64,000 bases of DNA from contig NZ_LMIJ01000001.1 in the NCBI RefSeq assembly GCF_001428665.1, positions 401,935 through 465,934 on the forward strand, written 5' to 3'. How positions within the stretch are numbered: position 1 is the stretch's first letter; each line of letters opens with the position of its first letter. This document shows, in pieces, positions 46,964 through 56,932 of the stretch. Both the position numbers and the translations under genes were made by a program. This DNA comes from Acidovorax sp. Root219 (GTDB taxonomy: Bacteria > Pseudomonadota > Gammaproteobacteria > Burkholderiales > Burkholderiaceae_C). Below the pieces are notes generated by a model that saw nothing but the letters and a program-made list of their open reading frames with translations, searched no databases and was not told where the DNA came from.

Positions 46964-48435
46964 AGCAGCAGCACCTGGTTGCCCCCCGCACACCCCCCAC
47001 GCTGCGGCCCCACTCGCTGCGTCGGCGCCTGCTGCTGGGCATCCTGGTGCCAGTGGCGGTGTTCATCACCTACAACACCTACAGCCTGTACCACCAGACC
47101 CTGGACTCGCTGCACACGGCCTACGACCGCACCCTGCTGGCATCGGCAAAGAGCATCAGCGAGCAACTGGACGTGACGGGTTACGAGGAAGCCGCTCACC
47201 TGCGCGCCACGGTGCCCTACTCGGCGCTGGAGGCTTTCGAGGCCGACAACCAGAGCCGCATGTACTACCGCGTCTCCAGCCTGCAGGGCGAGCTGATCTC
47301 GGGCTTTGACGAGCTGCCGCCGTGGAGCGGCACCATCCCGGCACGCCCGCCGTATGCCGCGCTGGTGGACTTCTACGATGACACCTTCCGCGGCATGCCG
47401 GTGCGCGTGGCCGTGCTGCTGCAGCCGGTGGCCAGCTCCAAAGGGCGTGCCATGGCCGTGATCCAGGTGGCCGAGACGCTGGAGGTGCGCGAGACCCTGG
47501 CCCTGCAGATCCTGCGCAACACCCTGCTGCGCCAGGCATTCCTGATCGCCGTGATCGGCCTCACCGTGGTGGTGGTGGTGCAGCGCGCCACCCAACCCGT
47601 GCGCCAGCTCAGCCAGGAACTGCAGGCCCGCCAGGAGGGCGACCTGAGCCCCATCACCGCGCCTGCAGCGCCGCGCGAACTGCAGCCCCTGATCGAGGCC
47701 ACCAACGAATTCCTGCAGCGCCTGCGCCACCTGCTGCGCCACCAGAAACGCTTCGTGCGCGATGCCTCGCACCAGTTGCGCACACCGCTGGCGGTGCTCA
47801 AGACGCAGGTGCAGTCGGCCCTGCGCGGTGACATGCCGGCCGAGCAGGCGCTGCACGAGATCCGCGACACCGTGGACCGCGCCACGCAGCTGGCCAACCA
47901 GATGCTGGCGCTGGCCAAGGTGGAGCAGTTGCGCCAGCAGAGCGCGCCACCCGTCACGCGCTTCGACGAGATCCTGCGCGGCGTGGCGCTCGACATCTCG
48001 CCCCTGATCGCCCAGCGCGACCTCGACTTCGGCATCCACACCGACGCCGCCCCCATAGAGGCGCACGAGTGGATGCTGCGCGAGCTGACCCGCAACCTGC
48101 TGCACAACGCCGTGCGCCACGCCCCGCCGGGCAGCGAGCTATCGGTGGAGCTGCGCACCGATGGGCGCCATGCAGCGCTGACGGTAAGCGACCAGGGCCC
48201 GGGCATCGACGATGAGCTGGCGCTGCGCCTGTTTCAGCCATTCTCGGCCGGCGACGTGCGCACCGGCAGCGGCCTGGGCCTGGCCATCTGCCAGGAGATC
48301 GTGCTCGCGCTCTCGGGCACCATCTCCTTGACCAACCGCACCCAGGCCGGCCGCGTGCTGGGGCTGGACGCGGTGGTAAGGCTACCCCTGGCCCACAACA
48401 TGGGCATGCCGGACGCGGCACAATCACCCGCATGA
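46960..48435 (+). CDS. tctE: TctE-like sensor histidine kinase
   Basis: A 491-residue sensor with helices at about 22-44 and 185-207 flanking a periplasmic domain. The H box is ASHQLRTPLAVL, the N box is NLLHNA, and the glycine box is GSGLGLAIC. It is a paralogue of the kinase at 63-1508, but keeps the H-box proline. Start and stop overlap tctD and the Hsp15 gene respectively. It likely senses tricarboxylate, perhaps through loaded TctC. Confidence 0.9.
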   Translation: MKQQHLVAPRTPPTLRPHSLRRRLLLGILVPVAVFITYNTYSLYHQTLDSLHTAYDRTLLASAKSISEQLDVTGYEEAAHLRATVPYSALEAFEADNQSRMYYRVSSLQGELISGFDELPPWSGTIPARPPYAALVDFYDDTFRGMPVRVAVLLQPVASSKGRAMAVIQVAETLEVRETLALQILRNTLLRQAFLIAVIGLTVVVVVQRATQPVRQLSQELQARQEGDLSPITAPAAPRELQPLIEATNEFLQRLRHLLRHQKRFVRDASHQLRTPLAVLKTQVQSALRGDMPAEQALHEIRDTVDRATQLANQMLALAKVEQLRQQSAPPVTRFDEILRGVALDISPLIAQRDLDFGIHTDAAPIEAHEWMLRELTRNLLHNAVRHAPPGSELSVELRTDGRHAALTVSDQGPGIDDELALRLFQPFSAGDVRTGSGLGLAICQEIVLALSGTISLTNRTQAGRVLGLDAVVRLPLAHNMGMPDAAQSPA

Positions 48436-48857
48436 CCCCCACCGAGACGATGCGCCTGGACAAGTGGCTCTGGTGCGCCCGCTTTTACAAGACCCGCGGC
48501 CTGGCCACCGAAGAGATCGGCAAGGGCCGCGTCACCGTCAACGGCCAGGCCGCCAAGCCCGCGCGCGATGTGCGCCCCGGCGATACCGTGGCCCTGCGCC
48601 AGGGCCCCGTGGCCCGCACGGTGACCGTGCGCGCCCTGAGCGGCGCGCGCGGCCCCGCGCCCGTGGCCCAGCTGCTGTACGAGGAAACCGCCGAGAGCAT
48701 CGCCGCGCGCGAGGCCGCGGCCGAACAGCGCCGTCTGGCCCCCGAACCCGCCGCCGCGCAGCAGGAAGGCCGCCCCACCAAGCGTGACCGGCGCAACATC
48801 GAGCGCGTGAGCGCGCCGGACTGGGGCAGCCGCTGGAGCGCGTCGATTGACGAGTGA
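48432..48857 (+). CDS. hslR: Hsp15-like S4 RNA-binding protein
   Basis: A 141-residue protein with an N-terminal S4 domain (MRLDKWLWCARFYKTRGLA, then GRVTVNG) and a basic C-terminal tail (GRPTKRDRRNIER). In E. coli Hsp15 rescues 50S subunits carrying stalled nascent chains. Its ATG overlaps the tctE stop, an unusual pairing that probably reflects compact packing rather than shared function. Confidence 0.88.
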   Translation: MTPTETMRLDKWLWCARFYKTRGLATEEIGKGRVTVNGQAAKPARDVRPGDTVALRQGPVARTVTVRALSGARGPAPVAQLLYEETAESIAAREAAAEQRRLAPEPAAAQQEGRPTKRDRRNIERVSAPDWGSRWSASIDE

Positions 48858-48877
48858 GCCCCGAACGAAGGCCCCGC

Positions 48878-49687
48878 CTACAGATACTTGCTGCGGACCA
48901 TTTCGATGGTCTGCGAACACAGCGAGGGGTCGCCGTCGGACAGGGAAGGCAGTTCCACGCAGGTGGACAGCGGCATGCGGAAGGGGTCGCTCCGGTTCTG
49001 GTCCACCGCGACCATGCTGCCGTCTTCCGTGCGCACGTGGTAGCGCGTGCGAAACGATGGGGTGGGCGGCCGGTCCATCGCCGAGCCCGCCACCGCACCC
49101 AGCACGCCCGCGAGCACCTGCATGCCGGCCGAGTAGTTGTTGCCCGGGCGAAACGCCCGGTCGACATACGCGGCCTGGCCCAAGACACCGCCGAGCACCG
49201 CCCCGCCCGTGGTGCCGGGCGTGGACTCATCCACTGTCTGGGCGTCCGCAATCCAGCCGTACCGGCCCGCGTGCAGCAGCTCCACCCTCCACTTCGACGA
49301 AATGGCCAGGCGCTCATCGTCCGCCAGGCCTGCCCAGATGGCGGGCTTGATGCGGGCGATCCGCCGCATGGATTCTGGTACGGGCCCACGGTAGACGGGA
49401 TCGAAGGGCTCGGCCGACACGGGAAGGGTGGGCGCATAGCTGAGCGCCCGCTCCGCCTGCCGCACGGATTGGTTGAGTGCCAGGATCTCGTAGCCCAGCA
49501 GGTCCGCGTCGGCGGCGGTGGGGTCGGCCGTCAGGCGGGCCCGCAGCAGGGCACGGCGGACGCTGGCATCTTCCAGTTGCCTTTCCAGCACCTCCCATTG
49601 AATCGTGGGCGGCGCAGCCCAGGCCGCCGGGAACATCCCCAGCAGCGCCACGCACCCGCACAAGCCCACCCGCCCGAATCGCCGCAT
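48878..49687 (-). CDS. secreted hypothetical protein with glycine-zipper-like segment
   Basis: A 269-residue protein with a signal peptide (cleavage near AAWAAPP). The middle holds two Gly/Ala-rich stretches (GGAVLGGVLGQAA and LAGVLGAVAGSAMD) that resemble glycine zippers. A C-terminal part follows (RYHVRTEDGSMVAVDQN). It probably associates with the outer membrane. No close family is recognised. It is divergent from another secreted unknown 130 bases away. Confidence 0.68.
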   Translation of the reverse strand: MRRFGRVGLCGCVALLGMFPAAWAAPPTIQWEVLERQLEDASVRRALLRARLTADPTAADADLLGYEILALNQSVRQAERALSYAPTLPVSAEPFDPVYRGPVPESMRRIARIKPAIWAGLADDERLAISSKWRVELLHAGRYGWIADAQTVDESTPGTTGGAVLGGVLGQAAYVDRAFRPGNNYSAGMQVLAGVLGAVAGSAMDRPPTPSFRTRYHVRTEDGSMVAVDQNRSDPFRMPLSTCVELPSLSDGDPSLCSQTIEMVRSKYL

Positions 49688-49817
49688 TTCTGCCTCGCTT
49701 TGCCCCACGCCAACCGCAGCGCGGTACTGCGCATCATACAAATCCTGCGCACTGCGGACGCTCAGTGTCGTGGCCCCTAGAATTGATCGTCCAGACAGCC
49801 CCGCCACCTTGCCGCCC

Positions 49818-50642
49818 ATGCCCCACAACGTCCCTTGGCGCAGCGCCGTACCACTTGCCCTGGCAGTTGCCACGACCCTGGTGACCGCACAGCCGTCGGA
49901 CCTGCTACTGGAGGCCTGCAACCGCCTGCCCGATGCAAAGAAGCGGTTGGCGTGCTTCAAGGAAGCCACCAGGAGGCCTGCGGATGCATTGACTACGGCC
50001 ACGCCCACACCTTCGCCCGCATCCACGCCTGCCGCGGCACCCAACCCGGCGCCCGCACCCACCACAGCGCAGCTCCCGCCTCTGCCCCTGGCCGAAGCAG
50101 TGCGCCTGTGCACGCGGCTGATCACCGTGGCCCGGGGCCGCGAGGCCGAGGCAACGGAAAGCGCCGAAGCCTCGTCGGCCAGCGAAATGTCCGTGACTTG
50201 GCCCGCGCTGTCCGGCAAGAAGCCGGTGTACTGCAACCTGGGTCGTGCAGATCACCGGATCACGTCCATCACCAGCAACGGCAAGGTGGCCAGTGGCGCC
50301 CTGCTCGACAGCATGCACGCGCGCACCACGCAGCGCGAGGAAATCCAGGCAGGCAACTACGCCCGGTTCCTCGCTGGTGCCACGAAGGCCCTCACCTCCC
50401 GGATGCAAGACCCCGACGCCGCCCAGTTCCGCAACCTGTTCGTCAGCGATGGCCCACTGCACATGCTGTGCGGCGAGATCGATGCACGCAATGCGTTCGG
50501 CGCGTACGAGGGGTTCCGGCGCTTCTACGCATCGGGCGATCCGGAATTCCACGCCATCGAAAGCCGCAAGACGACCCGGGTGTTCGAAGCCACCTGGGCA
50601 TCGGTGTGCGCGCGCAAGATGGCGGATATTGCCGCGCTCTGA
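49818..50642 (+). CDS. secreted hypothetical protein
   Basis: A 274-residue protein with a signal peptide (PLALAVATTLVTAQ). A short Cys-containing segment (LLEACNRLPDAKKRLACF) resembles the start of many small periplasmic proteins. A Pro/Ala/Thr linker and a domain with several cysteines follow (YCNLGRADH, LCGEID). No family is recognised. It converges with the sensor kinase downstream. Confidence 0.68.
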   Translation: MPHNVPWRSAVPLALAVATTLVTAQPSDLLLEACNRLPDAKKRLACFKEATRRPADALTTATPTPSPASTPAAAPNPAPAPTTAQLPPLPLAEAVRLCTRLITVARGREAEATESAEASSASEMSVTWPALSGKKPVYCNLGRADHRITSITSNGKVASGALLDSMHARTTQREEIQAGNYARFLAGATKALTSRMQDPDAAQFRNLFVSDGPLHMLCGEIDARNAFGAYEGFRRFYASGDPEFHAIESRKTTRVFEATWASVCARKMADIAAL

Positions 50643-50650
50643 GCCGGCAA

Positions 50651-52030
50651 CTACCCGGCAGCCAATACCAGCCCGATGCGCGTGACGCCCCCGGCCGAGC
50701 TGGCCACCGCGCACCCGCCATGCATGCGGGCAATCGCATCCGTGATCGCCAGGCCCAGGCCGTGGTTCTTCTGGCCATGGCTGCGCGCAGTGTCACCCCG
50801 AAAGAAACGGTCGAACAGCCGCTCCAGCACCTGGGGATGCACATCGGGGCCGGTGTTTTCCACCACCAATTGCACGGCCCCTGTAGGCTGCTGGGCAATG
50901 CGCACCCGCACCGCACTGCCCGGTGCGGCGTAGCGCGTGGCATTGCCGATCAGGTTGGACAGGGCGCGGTGCAGCAGCGGCACGTCGAAGTCGCCTGCGG
51001 CATCGCCCACGACCTGCAGGGTGAGCCCCGCATCCTGCAGCGCAGCCTCGTGGTAGTCGGCCACCTGCGCGGCCACGGCGGCCAGGCTGGCCACCGGTGC
51101 GCGGCGCGCACGGGCGCCCCGATCAGCTTGCGAGAGGAACAGCATGTCGCTCACGATGCCGGTCAGGCGGTGCAGCTCTTCGAGGTTGGAAGACAGCACC
51201 TCGGCCACTTCGCCCCCGCCTTGCGGGCCACGGTCCCTGCCCTGCTTGCGCAGGGCCAGCTCGTTGCTGGCCAACAGAGTGGCCAGCGGCGTGCACAGCT
51301 CGTGGGCCACGTCGGCGTTGAAGCCCTCCATCTGTGCATAGGCCTTTTCCAGCCGGCCCAGGAGCGCGTTGAACTGCTCGACCAGCGGCTGCAGTTCGGC
51401 CGGTTGCCCTGCGCCGTCGAGCCGCTGGTGCAGCGTGGAGGCAGACAGCTGGCGCGTTTGCGCGGCCATCTGCCGCACAGGTGCCAGGCCCAGATGCACC
51501 AGCGTGAAGCCACCCAGCGAGACGACCACAGTGCCAGCCAGGGCCGCCAGCACCAGGGTGGCCGCCAGGCGGCCGAGCAGTAGATCGTCGGGCTGCACAT
51601 CCATGCGCAGCTGCACCTGGAGCGTGGCTGCGGTCTGCGATGGCGCGGCGGCCGCACGGGCCACTTCGAAGCGCAGCTCGCGCCAGGCCGCAAGGGGCCT
51701 GGCATCGGGCGCCGGTGGGTACACCTGCTGCCCATCGGGCCCGGTGACCTGCAGGCGGAAGTTCTCATGCCCGGCGAGGAAGTCATCGAGCGCATGCCGG
51801 CCCTGGGGCATGGAGGCGGCATGCGCCTCTTCGCTGCCCAGCAGATGCCGCAGGATGCCTTCTTTCTGCCGCAGTGCATCGTCCTGCCGGGCCCCGAAAC
51901 CTGCGGCCGTGACCAGGTAGACCACCAGGCAGACAGCGCCCAGCCCGGCAAAGCTCTGCACCGCCAGCCACCAAGACAGCCGGCTGCGCAGCGAGCGCGG
52001 CGACACCGGCGCCGGTGCGCCCTCCCTCAT
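50651..52030 (-). CDS. heavy-metal/QseC-type sensor kinase
   Basis: A 459-residue sensor with helices at about 20-42 and 155-180, a short periplasmic loop, and HAMP, HisKA and HATPase_c regions. The H box is VAHELCTPLATL (His243); the usual Arg is Cys246. The glycine box is HGLGLAI. It is translationally coupled to the regulator gene upstream (ATGA). The metal type is suggested by the regulator's family and a CusR/CopR-like palindrome nearby. Confidence 0.87.
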   Translation of the reverse strand: MREGAPAPVSPRSLRSRLSWWLAVQSFAGLGAVCLVVYLVTAAGFGARQDDALRQKEGILRHLLGSEEAHAASMPQGRHALDDFLAGHENFRLQVTGPDGQQVYPPAPDARPLAAWRELRFEVARAAAAPSQTAATLQVQLRMDVQPDDLLLGRLAATLVLAALAGTVVVSLGGFTLVHLGLAPVRQMAAQTRQLSASTLHQRLDGAGQPAELQPLVEQFNALLGRLEKAYAQMEGFNADVAHELCTPLATLLASNELALRKQGRDRGPQGGGEVAEVLSSNLEELHRLTGIVSDMLFLSQADRGARARRAPVASLAAVAAQVADYHEAALQDAGLTLQVVGDAAGDFDVPLLHRALSNLIGNATRYAAPGSAVRVRIAQQPTGAVQLVVENTGPDVHPQVLERLFDRFFRGDTARSHGQKNHGLGLAITDAIARMHGGCAVASSAGGVTRIGLVLAAG

Positions 52031-52716
52031 GGCGCGCGCTCCTCCAGCACATAGCCCATGCCGCGGATGGTGTGCAACAGGGGCGCAGGGAAGGGCACGT
52101 CCATCTTGCTGCGCAGCCTGCGCACCGCCACCTCGACCACGTTGGTCTCGCTGTCGAAATTCATGTCCCAGACCTGCGAGGCGATCTCGGTGCGCGACAT
52201 CACTTCGCCCTGGCGGCGCAGAAACAGCGTGAGCAGCAGGAACTCCTGCGCCGTCAAGGCCAGTGCCTGGCCAGCGCGCGAGGCCTTGCGGCGCAGCAGG
52301 TCGAGCTCCAGGTCGGCCAGCCGCAGCAGTGCCGCAGACTGCCCCGCCGGCACGCCGGTCTGGCCACGCCGCACGATGGCATCGATGCGGGCCACGAGCT
52401 CCGAGAACGCGAAGGGCTTGACCAGGTAGTCGTCCGCCCCGGTCTGCAGGCCACGCACGCGGTCGTCCACGCCAACACGGGCGGTGAGCATGAGCACAGG
52501 GGTCTGGCGCGTCTTGCGCAGTGCGGCCAGCAGGCTCAGGCCGTCGATGCCGGGCAGCATCACGTCGAGCACAAGAACAGCGTAGTCGCCCTGCAGCGCC
52601 AGGTGCAGGCCATCGACGCCGTCGTGCGCCACATCGACCACGTGGCCCGCCTCGGTGAGCCCCTTGCGCAGGTACTGCGCGAGCTTGACCTCGTCCTCGA
52701 TGAGCAGGATTTTCAT
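52027..52716 (-). CDS. CusR/IrlR-like response regulator
   Basis: A 229-residue OmpR-family regulator. Asp51 (LVLDVMLPG) is the phospho-acceptor, and the C-terminal winged helix (FDSETNVVEVAVRRLRSKMD) closely resembles metal-responsive regulators of the CusR/CzcR/IrlR group. It overlaps its sensor gene by four bases and is divergent from a DUF4148 gene. Confidence 0.9.
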   Translation of the reverse strand: MKILLIEDEVKLAQYLRKGLTEAGHVVDVAHDGVDGLHLALQGDYAVLVLDVMLPGIDGLSLLAALRKTRQTPVLMLTARVGVDDRVRGLQTGADDYLVKPFAFSELVARIDAIVRRGQTGVPAGQSAALLRLADLELDLLRRKASRAGQALALTAQEFLLLTLFLRRQGEVMSRTEIASQVWDMNFDSETNVVEVAVRRLRSKMDVPFPAPLLHTIRGMGYVLEERAP

Positions 52717-52750
52717 GCCCGGATTGTCGAAGAACCGGGTCTGCACGCGG

Positions 52751-52766
52751 ATTACAAATTCGTCAT
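52751..52766. promoter_or_regulatory. candidate metal-type operator
   Basis: ATTACAAATTCGTCAT is an imperfect palindrome close to the ATTACAAATTTGTAAT-like boxes of CopR/CusR-type regulators. It lies between the divergent regulator and DUF4148 genes, so it could control both. Confidence 0.45.
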
Positions 52767-52843
52767 CTGCGCGTGGGGGTTTGGACGGTGGTGGCTTTCT
52801 ACAGTGAGGTCCATTCACCCAACCAACCGAAAGGATACAGACC

Positions 52844-53182
52844 ATGAACACCGCACGCAAAGCCCTCCTCCTGTCGCTGGCCGCCCTGACCATCGCGGCC
52901 CCCGTTCAAGCCTCGGCGGTGTACCACCCGGCCGGCGGAGAGATCGGCTACACCCGGCACCCCGACCACCAGCAGGCCAGCAACCGCCAGCGCAGCGAAG
53001 TGCTCGGCGAGATCGAGGCCGCCCGCAAGGACGGCACCCTGGCCCTGCTTTCGCGCGGCATGGCACTGCCAACGCCAAAGACGGCCCCTGCCAAGACCCG
53101 GGAGCAGGTGCAGGATGAATACCTCGGCATGACCGACGCCGAGAAGCGGCGCCTGCAGGAGATGCATGGCGCGGGCGGTTGA
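52844..53182 (+). CDS. DUF4148 small secreted protein
   Basis: A 112-residue protein with a signal peptide (cleavage near VQASAVY). The mature domain contains SNRQRSEVLGEIEAARKDGTL, the hallmark of DUF4148 (core RSEVLGEIEAARKDG). AAAGGATACAGACC precedes the ATG. Such proteins are common in Burkholderiales beside metal-type two-component systems. Function unknown; a periplasmic metal or stress role is inference. Confidence 0.85.
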   Translation: MNTARKALLLSLAALTIAAPVQASAVYHPAGGEIGYTRHPDHQQASNRQRSEVLGEIEAARKDGTLALLSRGMALPTPKTAPAKTREQVQDEYLGMTDAEKRRLQEMHGAGG

Positions 53183-53210
53183 GCCACCGCAGCGCGCGGT
53201 TGATGAGACG

Positions 53211-53843
53211 TCACGTCCCCGCAATGATGTGTGCCACGTGCGTGAAGATCTGGATACTGTAGGCTTGGCTGGGGTGCACGATGTCGCCGGTGACGCCGTC
53301 CCAGTCGCTGATGGTCACGCCGTTACGGACGTCCACATAGGGGTAGTCCTGGTAGGCACAAGTCTGGCGCAGCAGCTCGGCCACGGCGGCGATGCCGGAC
53401 ACCCTGGCCAGGTAGCCCGAATCCCAGAAGCTCGTGCCCAGGGGCTCGTAGGCATATGAAGAGGCCACGTTCACGTCGATCACGCCCACGAAGCCGAAGG
53501 CCTTGCCGGCCAGCTTGCAGATAGACGCCACGCGCTTCACGTTGGCGGGCAGGACTTCGGGGTCCGCACTGTCGTTGCCGCCCAGGTTGATCAGCACGGC
53601 GCCCGCATCGGTTGCCGCCAGCAGGTCGGCCAGGGCGATACCGCCCGGTAGCCCGGCCAACGCACGCCCGGCAGGGTCATCCGAGAGCAGCAGCGCGAAG
53701 CTGGCGCCCGGCATGGAATGGTCGTAGCAGAAGTCATAGACCGCCTGGGCGGTGTTCAGGGTTTGGCGCGGCGGGACGGCCAGGCGCCCCGCGCCCTGAG
53801 CGCCGTAGAGGACCGAGTCTCCGATGAGCATGGCTTTGATCAT
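53211..53843 (-). CDS. SGNH/GDSL hydrolase
   Basis: A 210-residue esterase-like protein. Block I is LIGDSVLYG (Ser9 nucleophile), block III is LGGNDSADP, and block V is DIVHPSQA with the catalytic Asp and His. There is no signal peptide. The substrate is unknown; acyl esters on lipids or glycans are common for the family. It is a single gene. Confidence 0.8.
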   Translation of the reverse strand: MIKAMLIGDSVLYGAQGAGRLAVPPRQTLNTAQAVYDFCYDHSMPGASFALLLSDDPAGRALAGLPGGIALADLLAATDAGAVLINLGGNDSADPEVLPANVKRVASICKLAGKAFGFVGVIDVNVASSYAYEPLGTSFWDSGYLARVSGIAAVAELLRQTCAYQDYPYVDVRNGVTISDWDGVTGDIVHPSQAYSIQIFTHVAHIIAGT

Positions 53844-54026
53844 TCAGGTTCCTGCAAAAACGCCGCGATGGGACAAGGGAGGCGTACAGGACCTGATTGA
53901 ACTGCAAGGCGCGCAGAAAAGTTGTGAGAACCTGTTTTTTTGGGTGCCGGACTCCGGTGCCGGCCCGGACGCAAAAGCCGGGCGAGCCGGTCAGTGCAGC
54001 CCACCGCAGGCGCTCGCCTGCCGGGC

Positions 54027-55622
54027 TCAGTGCAACAGCAGTTGCGGTTGCCCGCTGCCGTCGATCTTGAAGACCGAGACCGACTTCACCAGGTCGTCGG
54101 CCTGCGTGCGCAGGCTCGATGCAGCGGCCGCCATCTCTTCCACCAGGGCCGCATTCTGCTGCGTGGCCTGGTCCATCAGCGTCACGGCCTCGCCCACCTG
54201 CGATACGCCCGAGCTTTGCTCCGAGCTGGCGGCACTGATCTCGCCCATCAGGCGGGTCACGCTGCCAATGCTGGCCACCACCTCGCCCATGGTGGCGCCG
54301 GCCTTGTCCACCAGGGCCGTGCCATGCTCAACGCGGCCCACGCTCTCGGTGATGAGCTGCTTGATCTCCTTGGCCGCCTGGGCGCTGCGCTGGGCCAGGG
54401 TGCGCACCTCGCCAGCCACCACCGCAAAGCCACGGCCCTGATCACCCGCGCGTGCGGCCTCCACGGCGGCATTCAAGGCCAGGATGTTGGTCTGGAAGGC
54501 GATGCCATCGATCACACTGATGATGTCGTTGATCTTGCGGCTGGAGTCGTTGATGCCCTTCATGGTTTCCACCACCTGCGCCACCACCTCCCCGCCCTGC
54601 TGGGCGATGGTGGAGGCGGAATGGGCCAGCCGGTTGGCGTTGACCGCATTGTCCGCGTTCTGCTTGACGGTGGAGCCGAGCTGCTCCATCGAGGCGGCCG
54701 TCTGCTGCAGGGCGCTGGCCTGCTGCTCCGTGCGGGTCGACAGGTTCTGGTTGCCCTGGGCGATCTCCGAACTGGCGGTGGACACGCTCATCGACCCCTC
54801 GCGCACGCCGGCCACCAGGCCCGAGAGGCTCTGGCGCATGGCCTCCATGGCGGACACGAGCGCAGCGATCTCGTCGTTGCCACGGGTCACCATCGGGCGT
54901 GCCAGATTGCCGTTGGCAAACTCCTCGGTCGCAGCACTCGCCTCACCCAGCGGCCCAACGATGGAGCGCGTGGTCAGGTAGCCAATCACCACGGCAAAAA
55001 TGACCACGGCAACACTCAGCACAATGAGCTGCATGCGCAGGGATTCGAACTGGCGCATCGATTGGTCGATGGCCCGCTGACTGACCTTGTCGCTTTCTGC
55101 CAGAAAGGCGTCGATGTTGCCGACCAGCCGGGTCAGCAGCGGCCGGCATTCGGCGTTGATCTTCTGGATGGCTGCATCCTTCTCGCCCGCGCTCGCCAGG
55201 CGCGTGATCTCCAGGGCAATGGGGCCGTAGGCCGCCTCCGTCTCCTTGACCTGGGCCAGCAGCTTTTGCAGCGGCACGGCCGCATCGGGCGGCGCGGCCT
55301 TCAGGGCCTCTTCCACGTTTTTGAGCCCCTTGCCCACGGCTTCATGGGCCGTGCCGATCAGCTTGAGTTCGGCGTCCGCATCGGGCTTGGAACTGGCGAT
55401 CACCAGGTTGCGCGCCGACACGGCCCTGGCATTGGCGGCATCGAGAACACTGTTGCCCAGACCCTTGATCACGTCCAGGTGGTTGACCTGAACCTCCAGA
55501 TTCTGCTGGGTGAGGGACTGCCCCCGTACACCCATGATCGCCACCAGGATGAGGGCGAATGCAAGGACGGCGTAGCCGATAGCAAGGCGCGTCTTGATGC
55601 TCAGGCTTTGCAGGAAATTCAT
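54027..55622 (-). CDS. methyl-accepting chemotaxis protein
   Basis: A 531-residue chemoreceptor. Helices at about 12-32 and 190-210 flank a four-helix-bundle periplasmic domain. HAMP follows, then the signalling domain with the conserved hairpin tip [18 protein letters not shown] and [15 protein letters not shown]. The C-terminus (QPQLLLH) lacks the NWETF-like pentapeptide that tethers CheR/CheB. The ligand is unknown; a small organic acid would fit the window's metabolism. Confidence 0.92.
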   Translation of the reverse strand: MNFLQSLSIKTRLAIGYAVLAFALILVAIMGVRGQSLTQQNLEVQVNHLDVIKGLGNSVLDAANARAVSARNLVIASSKPDADAELKLIGTAHEAVGKGLKNVEEALKAAPPDAAVPLQKLLAQVKETEAAYGPIALEITRLASAGEKDAAIQKINAECRPLLTRLVGNIDAFLAESDKVSQRAIDQSMRQFESLRMQLIVLSVAVVIFAVVIGYLTTRSIVGPLGEASAATEEFANGNLARPMVTRGNDEIAALVSAMEAMRQSLSGLVAGVREGSMSVSTASSEIAQGNQNLSTRTEQQASALQQTAASMEQLGSTVKQNADNAVNANRLAHSASTIAQQGGEVVAQVVETMKGINDSSRKINDIISVIDGIAFQTNILALNAAVEAARAGDQGRGFAVVAGEVRTLAQRSAQAAKEIKQLITESVGRVEHGTALVDKAGATMGEVVASIGSVTRLMGEISAASSEQSSGVSQVGEAVTLMDQATQQNAALVEEMAAAASSLRTQADDLVKSVSVFKIDGSGQPQLLLH

Positions 55623-55867
55623 CGCGAAGTTCTCCCTGTGTTGGGCGCGCATGCGCGCAATCCGCCGGCCGAGGCCGGTCTGAAGCGTGATTTGCCCTGC
55701 CCCTTCCCTGCCAGCCAACGGTCGTTGGCTGTCTGCACCGGTCATTTTTTATGGATTTTTGGCCCCACACTGACCTGGGGAAGATCCTTCAATGCCAATA
55801 CCTTGCGCCTCCTGCGGCCGGCTGGCAAGCGTTTTCTTGCCACCCCGGCCTAAAACGCTGGGTGTTT

Positions 55868-56254
55868 TCACACCCTGCGCGATGCGCTGGAGGCAGAGAT
55901 CCGGGGGTAGGCCACCGCCAGTGCGCCCACAAGCATCGCTGTTCCATTCGCGTAGACCCACATCTCCCCCTCGAACAGGAGCGCGGTGAACACCGTGATC
56001 CCGAAGACGATGGCCACGATGGTGAACAGCGCCATCGCCACCTGCCGGCGGTGCGAAGGCGCCATGGCCACGCCGGTCAGCACGAACACCGCCCCCAGCA
56101 TGGCGCCGGAGCCGAGTTCGATGAGCAGCGTGCCGAGCACGCCATGGCCCATCTGCCAGGCGCTGATGACCTTGGTCAGGCGCTGCGCCAGGAAGGCGAC
56201 CGCGAATGCGGCCGGCAGCAACAGGAGCCAGCGCATGAACTTGCTTTTCAACAT
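55868..56254 (-). CDS. small membrane protein
   Basis: A 128-residue protein with about four membrane helices (residues about 8-24, 42-62, 72-92 and 102-120) and few charges. The ATG is preceded by AGGGGGAAAAGAGGG. No family is recognised. It is divergent from another small membrane protein. Confidence 0.6.
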   Translation of the reverse strand: MLKSKFMRWLLLLPAAFAVAFLAQRLTKVISAWQMGHGVLGTLLIELGSGAMLGAVFVLTGVAMAPSHRRQVAMALFTIVAIVFGITVFTALLFEGEMWVYANGTAMLVGALAVAYPRISASSASRRV

Positions 56255-56450
56255 TCCCTCTTTTCCCCCTGCGTGCGCCATCTGATCGCGGCCGGCCCCA
56301 TCGATGGGCTCAAGAACCGGTCCAAAGCCACGGCGAAATGTACCAACTTGATTCGGGCGTGCGAGCGCTCTGCCCTCCCTCCCCCAAATCGGTGATGGCT
56401 GAAAACCTGCCCGCACCGCACAATGAATCGCCATCCACAAGGAGGAAACC

Positions 56451-56711
56451 ATGCGTTGGATCGTGGTTGCCATCTGTTGTTGTCTTGTTCCGCCCATTGC
56501 CTTTGCAGCAATGAGCACGCCACCGGGCACCGTGGGCCTTGCCGGCGCGCTGAACCTGGCCTACCTGCTTGCATTGAGCAGCGGTGTGGGCTGGCTGGTT
56601 CAGCAGGTCGCGCAGACATCGGGGCGCTTCAACCCCAAAACCGAAGCCGTCCTCAGCGCAGCGAGCGCCCTGATCGTGGGGCCGCTGCTCTGGTTTGCGC
56701 TGTTTCGGTAG
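56451..56711 (+). CDS. small membrane protein
   Basis: An 86-residue protein. An N-terminal signal-like helix (VVAICCCLVPPIAFA) is followed by two more hydrophobic segments (LNLAYLLALSSGVGWLV and ALIVGPLLWFALF). A strong AAGGAGGAAACC ribosome-binding site precedes the ATG. Function unknown. Confidence 0.65.
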   Translation: MRWIVVAICCCLVPPIAFAAMSTPPGTVGLAGALNLAYLLALSSGVGWLVQQVAQTSGRFNPKTEAVLSAASALIVGPLLWFALFR

Positions 56712-56932
56712 GGAATTCATCCCTTGCGTCCGCGCCCTGCGGGTCGGCAACGAGGCCGATACCCATCAAACCACCTTGCCATTTCGGGCTAACGCTGGCC
56801 TGCTGAACGCCTTGGCGGGACGATGCATCGCCGAACAGATCCATCACCCAATCGGGTGAGTTAGACGAGGGAAGTATTCCTTGCTTCGCTGATACGACTG
56901 GTTACGATAGTCGCTTTTCATAGGGAATCGAA

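Noticed and set aside
53920-54020. T run and GC repeats after the chemoreceptor gene as an intrinsic terminator
   Set aside because: The T run lies on the wrong side of the stem for either strand.
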